A stretch of 64,000 nucleotides of DNA. Source: Microbacterium sp. LWS13-1.2 (GTDB lineage Bacteria; Actinomycetota; Actinomycetes; Actinomycetales; Microbacteriaceae). The stretch spans positions 248,001 through 312,000 of the forward strand of contig NZ_CP151632.1 of the NCBI RefSeq assembly GCF_040144835.1, read 5' to 3'. Numbering within the stretch: position 1 is the first letter of the stretch; every line of letters begins with the position of its first letter. This document shows, one piece after another, positions 8,521 through 16,415 of the stretch. The notes beneath the pieces are model-generated. The model worked only from the letters and a program-made list of their open reading frames with translations. It made no database searches and had not been told where the DNA came from. Position numbers and translations under genes: made by a program.

Positions 8521-9159
8521 TCAGACGTCGGTGGAGTCGCCCGGCTCGAGGTTCACGAGCTCGCCGCCGTGCTGCTCCGCGGCCCAGCCCAGGCGAAGGC
8601 GTCCGGTGTCGCGGCCCGCCACCGACAGGGTGAGGTCGTGCGTGCCGAACACGCGCCGCGGTGCGACGGCCAGCACGAAGTCCATGGCCTCGCCGATCTT
8701 GAGCCACGGCGCCCCGACGGGCGCGGCGAGCAGCTTCACCTCGCGTCCCTCGGGGACGGCGTACGAGTCGCCGGGGTAGTAGAACTCGTCGTTGACGAGC
8801 ACGCCGACGTTGTCGACCACCGGCACGGACTCGTGGATGAGCGCGTGGCGGCCGCCGAAGAACTCGAGCCGGAACGGCTCGACCTCCACCACGTCGCCGG
8901 GATGCACGACCGTGATGTCGTACTCGGCGGCGGCCTTCGCCACACCCTCGGGTCCGTAGACCGGGATCCCGGGGAACGTGCCGAGGATGCGGTCGAGGTG
9001 GTCGGACGTCCAGTGGTCGGCGTGCTCGTGGGTGATGACGATCGCCACCACGCTCTCGAGCTCACCGAGGGGGGCGGTGAACGACCCCGGGTCGACGACC
9101 AGCGTCTTCCCGGCGTTGAAGAGGGTCAGTGTCGCGTGCTCGAACTTCGTGACTCGCAT
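8521..9159 (-). CDS. MBL-fold metal-dependent hydrolase (UlaG-like)
   Basis: A 212-residue metallo-beta-lactamase-fold protein. The metal-binding motif is ITHEHADHW (HxHxDH), followed by further His/Asp positions including YYPGDSYAVP and FGTHDLTL. It starts MRVTKFEHATLTLFNAGKTL with VVDPGSF soon after, typical of UlaG-like MBL proteins. The frame is open to 9285, but the ATG at 9159 gives the conserved N-terminus. No clear Shine-Dalgarno is visible, and a short inverted repeat GACTCG-N7-CGAGTC spans the start codon. The substrate is unknown. It is convergent with ptsH. Confidence 0.8.
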   Translation of the reverse strand: MRVTKFEHATLTLFNAGKTLVVDPGSFTAPLGELESVVAIVITHEHADHWTSDHLDRILGTFPGIPVYGPEGVAKAAAEYDITVVHPGDVVEVEPFRLEFFGGRHALIHESVPVVDNVGVLVNDEFYYPGDSYAVPEGREVKLLAAPVGAPWLKIGEAMDFVLAVAPRRVFGTHDLTLSVAGRDTGRLRLGWAAEQHGGELVNLEPGDSTDV

Positions 9160-9230
9160 GCGACGAGTCAAGCGCCCCGGGGGCGCGCGGGCAAGCCGCA
9201 CGCGAGGTCGGCGCCGCGGCCCATGTCGAT

Positions 9231-9260
9231 TTGGACCGGGCATATGCGACGTGGCATAAT
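9231..9260 (+). promoter_or_regulatory. Promoter of the tRNA-Glu pair
   Basis: TTGGAC (9231-9236) and CATAAT (9255-9260) are separated by 18 nt and lie 17 nt before the first tRNA-Glu. This is one of the closest matches to a sigma-70 consensus in the window. Confidence 0.65.
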
Positions 9261-9277
9261 CGAACGGTTGCCTGAAC

Positions 9278-9350
9278 GGCCCCATCGTATAGCGGCCTAG
9301 TACGCCGCCCTCTCACGGCGGTAACGCGGGTTCGAATCCCGCTGGGGTCA
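9278..9350 (+). tRNA. tRNA-Glu (anticodon CTC), copy 1
   Basis: The acceptor stem GGCCCCA pairs with TGGGGTC (one G-T). The anticodon stem CCGCC/GGCGG encloses the loop CTCTCAC, giving anticodon CTC (codon GAG). The T arm is GCGGG-TTCGAAT-CCCGC. The discriminator is A and CCA is encoded at 9351-9353. The sequence is identical over its mature length to copy 2, 45 nt downstream. Confidence 0.96.
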
Positions 9351-9395
9351 CCAGTCAGGCAGCAACGTCGCAGCAGCCGCTGCGGCACGCTGTAC

Positions 9396-9468
9396 GGCCC
9401 CATCGTATAGCGGCCTAGTACGCCGCCCTCTCACGGCGGTAACGCGGGTTCGAATCCCGCTGGGGTCA
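9396..9468 (+). tRNA. tRNA-Glu (anticodon CTC), copy 2
   Basis: The mature sequence is identical to copy 1, but the genome continues CAG after the discriminator, so CCA is not encoded and must be added by the CCA-adding enzyme. It is probably cotranscribed with copy 1 and followed by a strong hairpin. Confidence 0.96.
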
Positions 9469-9477
9469 CAGACGAGT

Positions 9478-9511
9478 CGGGAAGCCCGGTCCACCAGGAC
9501 CGGGCTTCCCG
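9478..9511. terminator. 15-bp perfect hairpin after the tRNA-Glu pair
   Basis: Arms 9478-9492 and 9497-9511 are perfect reverse complements with a 4-nt loop ACCA. It ends 8 nt before the stop of the converging DUF202 gene, so it probably serves both strands. The T tract is weak. Confidence 0.8.
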
Positions 9512-9519
9512 CGTTTGCG

Positions 9520-9876
9520 CTACGTGGCGTAGGGCAGCAGCACGATCACGGCCGATGCTGCACCGCACCCGAGGACGAAGACCGTCAGGAGTAGCAGGAG
9601 GCCGGCGCCCGGCAGGTCGCCGGGAGGATCCTGTAGCAGCGCGCGGTTGACGTGCGTATGGCGTGCGCGCGCCCGTGCCCACAGCAGCACCGCGAACACC
9701 AGCCCGAGGATGCCGGGCGCGAGCAGCACCGGTTGCAGCGCCGGCGTGGGTGCGAAGGCCGGCAGGACGCGGAGGGCGAGCAGCGACCCGACGCCGATCG
9801 CGAGAGCCGTGCGCCGCCACGCGAGCTCGGTGCGCTCGGGCTGCAGCCCGGGGTCGAAGAGCCGCTGAGCGCTCAT
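9520..9876 (-). CDS. DUF202 family small membrane protein (second of a pair)
   Basis: A 118-residue integral membrane protein with about three hydrophobic segments: LAIGVGSLLALRVLP, LLAPGILGLVFAVLLWA and GLLLLLTVFVLGCGAA. The N-terminal segment FDPGLQPERTELAWRRTALA matches the DUF202 signature (ExTxLAWxRTxLA). Its ATG overlaps the stop of the upstream DUF202 gene by 4 nt (ATGA), so the two are translationally coupled. DUF202 pairs are common in actinobacteria; the function is unknown. Confidence 0.75.
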   Translation of the reverse strand: MSAQRLFDPGLQPERTELAWRRTALAIGVGSLLALRVLPAFAPTPALQPVLLAPGILGLVFAVLLWARARARHTHVNRALLQDPPGDLPGAGLLLLLTVFVLGCGAASAVIVLLPYAT

Positions 9877-10235
9877 GCCAGCACGACGCCGAGGAGGACG
9901 AGCACACCGACCAGCACGATCGTGATCGCGAGCGCGGCGCTGGTCAGCGAACCGGGAAGGGGAGAGCCGGCGCGCAGCGCGCGCTCCGTGCGGCCCCACT
10001 CGAGCCAGGCGAGCACGGGGATGACCACGCCGGCAGCGATCAGGATGAGGGATGCGGTGAGGCGGAGGTCCGGCTGCAGGTCCAGTCCGAGCGCCTCGAG
10101 GGCCACGCCGCCGGCGAGGAGCGCCAGCGCGGTGCGGTTCCAGGCGAGGAACGTGCGCTCGTTGGCCAGACTGAACCGTGCGTCCGGATCCGTCCCTGTG
10201 CGGTAGACCGATCGGGGGAATCTGCTGCGAGTCAC
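9873..10235 (-). CDS. DUF202 / YidH-like membrane protein (first of a pair)
   Basis: A 120-residue membrane protein carrying the DUF202 signature FSLANERTFLAWNRTALALL, then three hydrophobic helices. The start is GTG at 10235. It is the upstream member of a two-gene operon with 4-nt overlap, and its product may form a heteromer with the second DUF202 protein (inference from coupling). The sequence shows no catalytic motif. Confidence 0.8.
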   Translation of the reverse strand: MTRSRFPRSVYRTGTDPDARFSLANERTFLAWNRTALALLAGGVALEALGLDLQPDLRLTASLILIAAGVVIPVLAWLEWGRTERALRAGSPLPGSLTSAALAITIVLVGVLVLLGVVLA

Positions 10236-10267
10236 CGCTCCACAGTATCGGCGGCGCGGGCCGCTGC

Positions 10268-11431
10268 TCAGTCCCGAGGGTCGTCGACGGGCTCGGGTGC
10301 CGGCGATACGGCATCCGCTCGACTCCGGCGCCTCCCGCGCACCAGGCGCACCACACCCCAGACGATGAGCGCGGCGACCGCCGCGACGGCGAGCCAGGGC
10401 AGGAGGAAGCCGATCGCGATGACGATGCCGTTGAGCGTGGCGACGAGCCCGTTCCAGCCGGCGGCCAGTCCGTCGCCGAAGCCGGCCGGATCGGCGGTCA
10501 CGGTCTCCACGTCGGGTACCACGGTGACCGAGAGAGTCGACATCGCCACCTGATCGTCGAGCATCTCCAGCTGCTGCTGGTACGACTCGAGCAGCGCCTG
10601 GCGCTCGGACAGCGCCGCTTCGGCCGCGATCAGGTCGGCGACGCTCTGCGCCTGGCCCATGAGCTCGGTGAGGCGTTCGACGGACGCCTGCGCGGCGTCG
10701 ATCCGCGCCTCAAGGTCGACCGTCTGCTCGGTGACGTCCTGCCGCGAGAGGTTCGTCGCCGTCACCTCGCCGACGTCGTCCAGTTCGGCGATGACGTCGG
10801 GCAGCTGATCGGCCGGTACGCGGACGGTGATCCAGGCGCCGTCGGTGGGCGACGGGTACGGCATCGTGTCGTAGACGACGCCGCCGTCGCTCGGCGTGAC
10901 CGGATACACCGTGCCGTCGCTGCCGATGCTCATCGACTCGACGTAGCCACCGTGGGCGACGGCAGAGTTGCCGATGGAGCGTGTGGCCGCGTCGACCTCG
11001 TCGACGGAGACGGTGGCCGAGGCTGTCGTGATGATGTCGCGGTCCGCCGCGATCGCGCCGGCCGATCTGTCGCCGGCAGCGGCGTCGGGTGCGATGGTCA
11101 GGGGTGCGGACTCGGTCGTGGTCGCCGAGTCCGACGAGCCGTCGAAGCCGGCACCCGAATCGGCGGGCGCGACCGGAGCGACGGCGGACTCGTCGGTGGC
11201 GCCGCCCACGAGCGAGCCGACGGACGGCGCGATGACCGCGGCGACCGCGATGATCGCTGCCGCGGCGCCGCCCGCGATCCACAGGCGGCCGCGTCGCGTC
11301 CGCCGCGCCGACCGGCGCACGCGGTCCTGCGCGATGTCGACGAAGAGCGCGTTCTCGATCTCGTCGATGCGTTCCGCGCTGAGGTCGGGGAGGGGTCCTG
11401 GGGTCCCGGAAACCGGGGGCTGCGTGTTCAT
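10268..11431 (-). CDS. DUF4349 membrane protein, probable sigma-factor partner
   Basis: A 387-residue protein. The N-terminal cytoplasmic segment (about 1-48) contains SAERIDEIENALFVDIAQDR and an Arg-rich stretch. A transmembrane helix follows at about 50-70 (IAGGAAAAIIAVAAVIAPSV). An extracytoplasmic DUF4349 domain with a coiled coil (about 245-285, RIDAAQASVERLTELMGQAQ) leads to a C-terminal helix pair ending in a basic tail. Its ATG overlaps the stop of the sigma-factor gene by 4 nt and has GAAGGAGAG upstream. The short N-terminal domain before a single membrane span, plus the coupling, suggest it may hold the sigma factor at the membrane; no zinc anti-sigma motif (HxxxCxxC) is present, so this is inference. 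Confidence 0.75.
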   Translation of the reverse strand: MNTQPPVSGTPGPLPDLSAERIDEIENALFVDIAQDRVRRSARRTRRGRLWIAGGAAAAIIAVAAVIAPSVGSLVGGATDESAVAPVAPADSGAGFDGSSDSATTTESAPLTIAPDAAAGDRSAGAIAADRDIITTASATVSVDEVDAATRSIGNSAVAHGGYVESMSIGSDGTVYPVTPSDGGVVYDTMPYPSPTDGAWITVRVPADQLPDVIAELDDVGEVTATNLSRQDVTEQTVDLEARIDAAQASVERLTELMGQAQSVADLIAAEAALSERQALLESYQQQLEMLDDQVAMSTLSVTVVPDVETVTADPAGFGDGLAAGWNGLVATLNGIVIAIGFLLPWLAVAAVAALIVWGVVRLVRGRRRSRADAVSPAPEPVDDPRD

Positions 11432-11997
11432 GTGCTCTCCTTCACGACGGTCCGCAGGCGGGTGCGGATGCGGGAGAGACGGTTGCGGACGACGCCGTGC
11501 GCGACGCCGAGCTCGTCGGCGGCGGCCTGATAGGCGTATCCCTCGGTGGCGCACAGCCGGAAGATGGCGCGATCGAGTTCGCCGAGGCCCGCGACTTCGC
11601 GCAGGATCGCGTCGGCGAGCCCTTCGTCGATCACCTGCTGCTCGACGTCTACCGTGGCGGGCAGGTCCTCGTCGGCGGCCGCCGTGGTGTGCAGTCGGTC
11701 GCGCCGCTGCCGGCGCACGCGGTTGGCCGACTGGAAGCGGCAGATCGTCGCCAGCCACGGCAGCAGCGAATCGCCGGCGAGGTCGAGGCCGGGCAGCTTC
11801 CGCCAGGCGACGAGGAACGTCTCCTGGGTGACCTCCTCGGCGTCCGCGGGATTGCCGACGAGACCGTGCGCCAGCCAGTACACCGGGCGCACGTACGCGC
11901 GGTACAGCGTGCGGAAGGCGTGCTCGCTTCCGCCCGCGGCCAGCACCACGAGCTGGGCGTCGCCGGTGGCGCCGTGCGGCAGGTCGTCGTCAGGCAT
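11428..11997 (-). CDS. ECF-type RNA polymerase sigma factor
   Basis: A sigma-70-family ECF factor of 189 residues. Region 2 includes YRAYVRPVYWLAHGLVGNPA followed by DAEEVTQETFLVAWR, and region 4 includes YQAAADELGVAHGVVRNRLS. An ATG two codons upstream (12003) touches the GGAGG itself, so the second ATG (11997), 6 nt after GGAGG, is the likelier start. It is coupled by a 4-nt overlap to the DUF4349 membrane protein. The regulon cannot be told, and no -35 GGAAC-type autoregulatory promoter is obvious upstream. Confidence 0.88.
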   Translation of the reverse strand: MPDDDLPHGATGDAQLVVLAAGGSEHAFRTLYRAYVRPVYWLAHGLVGNPADAEEVTQETFLVAWRKLPGLDLAGDSLLPWLATICRFQSANRVRRQRRDRLHTTAAADEDLPATVDVEQQVIDEGLADAILREVAGLGELDRAIFRLCATEGYAYQAAADELGVAHGVVRNRLSRIRTRLRTVVKEST

Positions 11998-12084
11998 CCC
12001 CATCCTCCGAATTGTCTCTCACCGTGACAGTGTCCGCACCGCCCGGATCGTCTCACCGAGGGCGGGCCCGGCATCCCGACCCTG

Positions 12085-12090
12085 TATTCT
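12085..12090 (+). promoter_or_regulatory. -10 box of the terC transcript
   Basis: TATTCT lies 8 nt before the 5' strand of the riboswitch P1 helix, which places the transcription start at the beginning of the aptamer. Confidence 0.5.
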
Positions 12091-12098
12091 GTTGCGAG

Positions 12099-12201
12099 CG
12101 AGAGGGAGTATCCCGACACCGCGCATCCGTCATCACGGGTCCCGACAGAGCGACCCCGGGTGTGCGCCGCAGGCCGACAGGTCGCGGGGGAGAGACTTTC
12201 G
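12099..12201 (+). ncRNA. yybP-ykoY (manganese) riboswitch upstream of terC
   Basis: The closing helix P1 can be formed by CGAGAG (12099-12104) with CTTTCG (12196-12201). Next to its 5' strand is GGGAGTA (12104-12110), matching the conserved GGGGAGUAG loop. CGTCATCACG (12128-12137) matches the conserved CGUCAAUACG loop. The 3' boundary reads GAGACTTTC, matching the conserved GAGACCUU end. The element class is known to bind Mn2+ and often precedes terC/alx genes, exactly as here. Downstream, CCTTTC directly abuts the Shine-Dalgarno GAAAGG (12225-12236), and the P1 3' strand CTTTC is also complementary to that Shine-Dalgarno. A translational switch is therefore plausible. The call is from motif reading, not a covariance search. 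Confidence 0.75.
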
Positions 12202-12242
12202 GCCCCGACCGACCCTCGTTCGCCCCTTTCGAAAGGCCCTGC

Positions 12243-13274
12243 ATGGACCTCGAACTCCCCCTGTGGTTCGAAATCGGATCCCTCGTGATCCTCACCCTGA
12301 TCCTCCTGGCGGATCTGCTGCTCATCCTGAAGCGACCCCACATCCCGTCGACACGCGAGTCGACCCTGTGGGTCGTGTTCTACGTGACGCTCGCGCTGAT
12401 CTTCGCCGGGCTCATGTGGAGGTTCGCGGGGCCGGAGTACGCCGGACAATTCGTCGCCGGCTGGCTCACCGAGTACAGCCTGTCGATCGACAACCTGTTC
12501 GTGTTCGTGCTCATCATGAGTCAGTTCGCGGTGCCGCGCCGCTATCAGCAGGAGGTGCTGATGGTCGGCATCATCATCGCGCTCGTGCTGCGCGGCCTGT
12601 TCATCCTCGCCGGCGCCGCGATCATCGAGCAGTTCAGCTGGGTGTTCTACATCTTCGGAGCGTTCCTGGTGTGGACCGCGTGGCGACAGGCCTTCCCGGG
12701 CGGCGATCACGACGACGACGTCAAGCAGGAGAACTTCGTCGTGCGACTGCTGCGTCGCGGGATCGACATCAGCGACCACTACGACGGCGCGAAGCTGCGC
12801 ACCGTCGTGGACGGCAAGAAGATGTGGACGCCCATGATCATCGTGTTCGCCGCGATCGGCGTCACCGATCTGCTGTTCGCCATCGACTCGATCCCCGCCA
12901 TCTTCGGCATCACGACCAGCCCCTTCATCGTGTTCACGGCGAACATCTTCGCGCTCATGGGTCTGCGACAGCTCTACTTCCTGCTCGGCGACCTGCTCGA
13001 CCGCCTCCGTTACCTCCACTACGGGATCGCGTTCATCCTCGCCTTCATCGGTGTCAAGCTCGTCTTCCACGCCATGCACGTCAACGAGCTCCCCTTCATC
13101 AACAACGGCGAGCACATCGAATGGGCGCCCGAAATCTCTACCTGGATGTCGCTCGGCGTCATCATCGTCGCGATGACGGTGGCGACCATCGCCAGCCTCG
13201 TCGCGTCCGCTCGCGACAAGCGCCGGGGACTGACGGATGCCGCAGCCGGCGCCACCCCCGAAACCCACGGCTGA
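12243..13274 (+). CDS. terC: TerC family integral membrane protein (metal exporter type)
   Basis: A 343-residue polytopic inner-membrane protein with about nine hydrophobic segments. The hallmark acidic motifs SLSIDNLFVFVLIMSQFAVP and VTDLLFAIDSIPAIFG place it in the TerC/Alx family, several members of which export Mn2+. The cytoplasmic loop at about 155-195 is acidic and charged (HDDDVKQENF). ATG 12243 is preceded by GAAAGG at 6 nt. The yybP-ykoY riboswitch in its leader supports a manganese export role for this particular member (inference). No other tellurite-resistance genes are nearby. Confidence 0.9.
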   Translation: MDLELPLWFEIGSLVILTLILLADLLLILKRPHIPSTRESTLWVVFYVTLALIFAGLMWRFAGPEYAGQFVAGWLTEYSLSIDNLFVFVLIMSQFAVPRRYQQEVLMVGIIIALVLRGLFILAGAAIIEQFSWVFYIFGAFLVWTAWRQAFPGGDHDDDVKQENFVVRLLRRGIDISDHYDGAKLRTVVDGKKMWTPMIIVFAAIGVTDLLFAIDSIPAIFGITTSPFIVFTANIFALMGLRQLYFLLGDLLDRLRYLHYGIAFILAFIGVKLVFHAMHVNELPFINNGEHIEWAPEISTWMSLGVIIVAMTVATIASLVASARDKRRGLTDAAAGATPETHG

Positions 13275-13313
13275 CCCGCACGGCGCACCGTTGTCGGCGG
13301 CCCGTGGCGGTGC

Positions 13314-13319
13314 GATACT
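13314..13319 (+). promoter_or_regulatory. Possible -10 box for a leaderless transcript
   Basis: GATACT lies 6 nt before the ATG of the 239-residue membrane protein gene. It is a weaker match than the TAGNCT boxes elsewhere. Confidence 0.35.
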
Positions 13320-13325
13320 GCCGAC

Positions 13326-14045
13326 ATGGGGAGCGGGGGATTCCTCGCGGACGGCGCTCTCGACGCAGAGCTGACCGCCCTGAGGGCACGTGCGTATGGG
13401 GTGGACGCCGACATCGACGCCGACCCCGTAGCGGCGGCACGGCTGGCCGAACTCGAGGAGCTGCACGCGGCGTCCGTGGCGAGGACCGTCCGTGAGTCGG
13501 GTGCCGGCGGTGCAGAACCCGGGGCGACGCAGGCCGAGACGCGCACGCCTGAGTCCGGCTCCCCCTGCGACCGCCGCTGGTGGCACCGCAGCCGCACGGG
13601 TCCCTTCCTTGCGGGCATCGCCGTGGCGGCCGCTGCGGCGGTGACCGTGGCTGGGTGGATGCTGTGGACCGGCCCGCGATCGGACGCCACGCTGCGTCCG
13701 ACGGGGGCGGCGCCGAGTGAGCAGGTGCTCCGCCTCACGGATCACGCCCGTCGGCAGATGGTCACGAAGGCCACCCTCCGCGGATTCGAGCCGATCCTCG
13801 GGCTGGAGGTGTGGGAGGCACGCAGCGCCCTCGGCAACGGCTGCCTCCTCGTGTTCGAACCGGCGACCGACGATCTCCTCGCGGTCGGGTGCGTCCCGCC
13901 GCCGGCGAAGCCCGGCGTCGAGATCTACGACGTGCCGGTCGCCTGGACGCAGGAGTGGACGGAGCGTTTCCCGACCGGAACCGTGGTGCGATTCATCCTG
14001 ACCGAGGACGCCGTCGACGTCTGGATCCTCGAGGGAACCTCCTGA
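13326..14045 (+). CDS. Hypothetical single-pass membrane protein
   Basis: 239 residues that I do not recognise as a family. Residues 1-60 are acidic and Ala-rich (DADIDADPVAAARLAELEEL). One transmembrane helix lies at about 93-115 (FLAGIAVAAAAAVTVAGWML). An extracytoplasmic region of about 120 residues contains two cysteines (NGCLLVFEP and VGCVPPP) that could form a disulfide. The topology resembles a membrane-anchored sensor or lipid-side accessory protein, but nothing identifies a role. It lies between terC and leuC and has its own -10-like box. Confidence 0.65.
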   Translation: MGSGGFLADGALDAELTALRARAYGVDADIDADPVAAARLAELEELHAASVARTVRESGAGGAEPGATQAETRTPESGSPCDRRWWHRSRTGPFLAGIAVAAAAAVTVAGWMLWTGPRSDATLRPTGAAPSEQVLRLTDHARRQMVTKATLRGFEPILGLEVWEARSALGNGCLLVFEPATDDLLAVGCVPPPAKPGVEIYDVPVAWTQEWTERFPTGTVVRFILTEDAVDVWILEGTS

Positions 14046-14110
14046 GTCCTCACCCGGCACCCGGGGGTCGCCGGGTGACGTCGGCGAGCCGATCTCGGCG
14101 GCGGCGGTGG

Positions 14111-14116
14111 TAGCCT
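14111..14116 (+). promoter_or_regulatory. -10 box TAGCCT of the leu operon
   Basis: TAGCCT is 6 nt before the GTG of the leader peptide, so the mRNA probably starts at or next to that GTG, making the leader peptide leaderless. Confidence 0.55.
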
Positions 14117-14122
14117 GGGCAC

Positions 14123-14167
14123 GTGCGGATCGCTCGCCTTCTCCTTAGCGGCCGCGACGAGTCCTAG
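14123..14167 (+). CDS. Leucine leader peptide (14 residues)
   Basis: Reads [14 protein letters not shown] from GTG 14123 to TAG 14165-14167. It has three consecutive Leu codons CTT CTC CTT; CTT is a rare codon in the neighbouring genes, as expected for a sensor of charged tRNA-Leu. It lies 80 nt before leuC, inside a region with mutually exclusive RNA helices. Leu-rich leader peptides upstream of leu genes are an established attenuation device in actinobacteria. Confidence 0.7.
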   Translation: MRIARLLLSGRDES

Positions 14168-14204
14168 TTTCCAGGCCTCTCTCGTCGCGGAGTTCGTCGC
14201 GGGC
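14150..14204 (+). promoter_or_regulatory. Alternative RNA helices of a leu attenuator
   Basis: The segment CCGCGACGAG (14152-14161), which overlaps the end of the leader peptide, is a perfect complement of CTCGTCGCGG (14181-14190). It can also pair with TCGTCGCGGG starting at 14194. These pairings exclude each other, and the first is covered by a ribosome reaching the peptide stop. No T tract follows, so the outcome may be translational or terminator-independent. The mechanism is inferred. Confidence 0.55.
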
Positions 14205-14247
14205 CCCACCCATGCGGGCACAGTCCCACAGAGGAGAACGACTAGTA

Positions 14248-15720
14248 ATGAGCACGACCGATGCATCCGGCATTCCCGACCGCCCCCGCACCCTCGCCGA
14301 GAAGGTGTGGGACGACCACGTCGTGGTCCACGGCGAGAACGGCCAGCCGGACCTGATCTACATCGACCTGCATCTGGTGCACGAGGTCACGAGTCCCCAG
14401 GCCTTCGACGGCCTGCGCGCGGAGGGCCGGCCGGTGCGCCGTCTCGACCTGACGATCGCGACCGAGGACCACAACACCCCGACGCTCGACATCGACAAGC
14501 CGATCGCCGACCTCACCAGCCGCACGCAGATCGAGACACTGCGTCTCAACGCGGCCGAATTCGGGGTGCGCCTGCACTCGCTCGGCGACAAGGAACAGGG
14601 GATCGTCCACGTGGTCGGTCCGCAGCTAGGCCTCACCATGCCCGGGATTACCGTCGTGTGCGGCGACAGCCACACGTCGACGCACGGCGCGTTCGGCGCG
14701 ATGGCGTTCGGTATCGGCACCAGCGAGGTCGAGCACGTGCTCGCCACGCAGACCCTTGCGCTGAAGCCCTTCAAGACCATGGCGATCACGGTCGAGGGCG
14801 AGCTGAGACCCGGTGTCACAGCCAAGGACATCATCCTCGCGGTCATCGCGAAGATCGGCACCAACGGCGGCCAGGGCTACGTCCTGGAGTACCGCGGCAG
14901 CGCCATCCGGGCGCTGTCGATGGAGGGCCGCATGACGATGTGCAACATGTCGATCGAGGCGGGAGCCCGTGCCGGCATGGTCGCCCCCGACGAGACGACG
15001 TTCGCCTACCTCGAGGGCCGCCCGCACGCGCCGAAGGGTCAGGACTGGGAGGACGCCGTCGCCTACTGGCGGACGCTGCCGAGCGACGAAGGCGCGGTCT
15101 ACGACGCCGAGGTGTTCCTCGACGCGAACGAGCTCGAGCCCTTCGTCACGTGGGGCACGAACCCGGGGCAGGGCGTGTCGCTGAGCGCTGCCGTGCCTTC
15201 GCCCGATGACTTCGCCGACCCCAACGAGCGCGCCGCCGCGGAGCGAGCACTCGAGTACATGGATCTCACCCCTGGCACCCCTCTCAAGGAGGTGCCCGTC
15301 GACGCGGTGTTCATGGGCTCGTGCACTAACAGCCGCATCGAGGACCTCCGTGCGTTCGCCTCCGTCATCGAGGGTCACCGCAAAGCCGACGGGGTGCGCG
15401 TCATGGTCGTGCCCGGCTCGGCTCGCGTCCGCCTCGAGGCGGAGGCCGAGGGCCTCGACAAGATCTTCCAGGCGTTCGGCGCCGAGTGGCGCTTCGCCGG
15501 GTGCTCGATGTGCCTGGGCATGAATCCGGACCAGCTGGCACCGGGGGAGCGCTGCGCCTCGACGAGCAACCGCAACTTCGAGGGCCGGCAGGGCAAGGGC
15601 GGGCGCACGCACCTGGTGTCGCCGCTGGTGGCGGCGGCCACCGCCGTCATGGGCCGCCTCGCCAGTCCGAGTGATCTTCCTGCGCCCGTCGCAGCCGCTG
15701 CCCAGGGCTCGGAGGCCTGA
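14248..15720 (+). CDS. leuC: 3-isopropylmalate dehydratase, large subunit
   Basis: Aconitase-family subunit that isomerises 2-isopropylmalate to 3-isopropylmalate in leucine synthesis, together with LeuD. It has 490 residues, slightly longer than the usual 465-475 because of a C-terminal Ala-rich tail. The [4Fe-4S] cysteines are Cys359 (MGSCTNSR) and Cys419/Cys422 ([12 protein letters not shown]). The active-site segment [14 protein letters not shown] is intact. ATG 14248 is preceded by GAGGAG. It is followed by leuD after 1 nt. The upstream leader suggests leucine-responsive attenuation. Confidence 0.96.
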   Translation: MSTTDASGIPDRPRTLAEKVWDDHVVVHGENGQPDLIYIDLHLVHEVTSPQAFDGLRAEGRPVRRLDLTIATEDHNTPTLDIDKPIADLTSRTQIETLRLNAAEFGVRLHSLGDKEQGIVHVVGPQLGLTMPGITVVCGDSHTSTHGAFGAMAFGIGTSEVEHVLATQTLALKPFKTMAITVEGELRPGVTAKDIILAVIAKIGTNGGQGYVLEYRGSAIRALSMEGRMTMCNMSIEAGARAGMVAPDETTFAYLEGRPHAPKGQDWEDAVAYWRTLPSDEGAVYDAEVFLDANELEPFVTWGTNPGQGVSLSAAVPSPDDFADPNERAAAERALEYMDLTPGTPLKEVPVDAVFMGSCTNSRIEDLRAFASVIEGHRKADGVRVMVVPGSARVRLEAEAEGLDKIFQAFGAEWRFAGCSMCLGMNPDQLAPGERCASTSNRNFEGRQGKGGRTHLVSPLVAAATAVMGRLASPSDLPAPVAAAAQGSEA

Positions 15721-15721
15721 C

Positions 15722-16342
15722 ATGGACGCGTTCACCACGCACACCGGTATCGCCGCCCCGCTGAAGCGGTCGGCGGTCGACACCGACCAGATCATTCCCG
15801 CCGTGTACCTCAAGCGCGTCACCAAGACGGGCTTCGAGGACGCCCTGTTCGCCAGCTGGCGCCAGGACCCCGACTTCGTCCTCAACCAGCCGGTCTACGC
15901 GGGAGCGAGCATCCTCGTCGCGGGACCCGACTTCGGCACGGGCTCGAGCCGCGAGCACGCTGTCTGGGCGCTGCGGGACTTCGGCTTCAAGGTCGTGCTG
16001 AGCCCTCGGTTCGCCGACATCTTCCGCGGCAACGCGGGCAAGCAGGGACTGGTCGCCGGCGTGATCTCGGAGGGCGACCTCGAAGCGGCGTGGGCGGCCA
16101 TCGAGGCGAACCCGGGCGTCGCCATGACGGTCGACCTCGCGGCGCGCACCGCGTCGATCGGCGACCCCGCGACGAGCGCGGGCGAGCGCCTGGAATTCGC
16201 TTTCGAGATCGATGATTACACTAGGTGGCGGCTTCTCGAAGGGCTCGACGACATCGGGCTCACGCTGCGCGAACAAGACAGGATCGCGCAGTTCGAGGCT
16301 CGCCGAGAGGCGTGGCGGCCGCGGACGCTACCCGTTCCGTAA
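15722..16342 (+). CDS. leuD: 3-isopropylmalate dehydratase, small subunit
   Basis: Swivelling-domain partner of LeuC, 206 residues, normal length. Hallmarks are the N-terminal [15 protein letters not shown] and the substrate loop [17 protein letters not shown]. The ATG at 15722 starts 1 nt after the leuC stop, and the frame is also open upstream within leuC. The two genes form a short operon that ends in a strong hairpin just after the leuD stop. Confidence 0.96.
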   Translation: MDAFTTHTGIAAPLKRSAVDTDQIIPAVYLKRVTKTGFEDALFASWRQDPDFVLNQPVYAGASILVAGPDFGTGSSREHAVWALRDFGFKVVLSPRFADIFRGNAGKQGLVAGVISEGDLEAAWAAIEANPGVAMTVDLAARTASIGDPATSAGERLEFAFEIDDYTRWRLLEGLDDIGLTLREQDRIAQFEARREAWRPRTLPVP

Positions 16343-16346
16343 GCCA

Positions 16347-16377
16347 GGTCGGGCGCCCACAAGACGGGCGCCCGACC
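16347..16377 (+). terminator. Terminator of leuCD
   Basis: A 12-bp GC-rich stem (arms 16347-16358 and 16366-16377, GGTCGGGCGCCC type) with a 7-nt loop begins 4 nt after the leuD stop. There is no T tract, which is common in high-GC actinobacteria. Confidence 0.75.
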
Positions 16378-16415
16378 CTCAAGCCCCCTCGTGCACACCA
16401 AGTGAGGACCACCGG

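Noticed and set aside
11649..14060. An 803-codon minus-strand frame over terC and the membrane protein gene
   Set aside because: Composition is that of an antisense frame, it runs through the riboswitch, and it ends in the wrong frame of the sigma factor gene.
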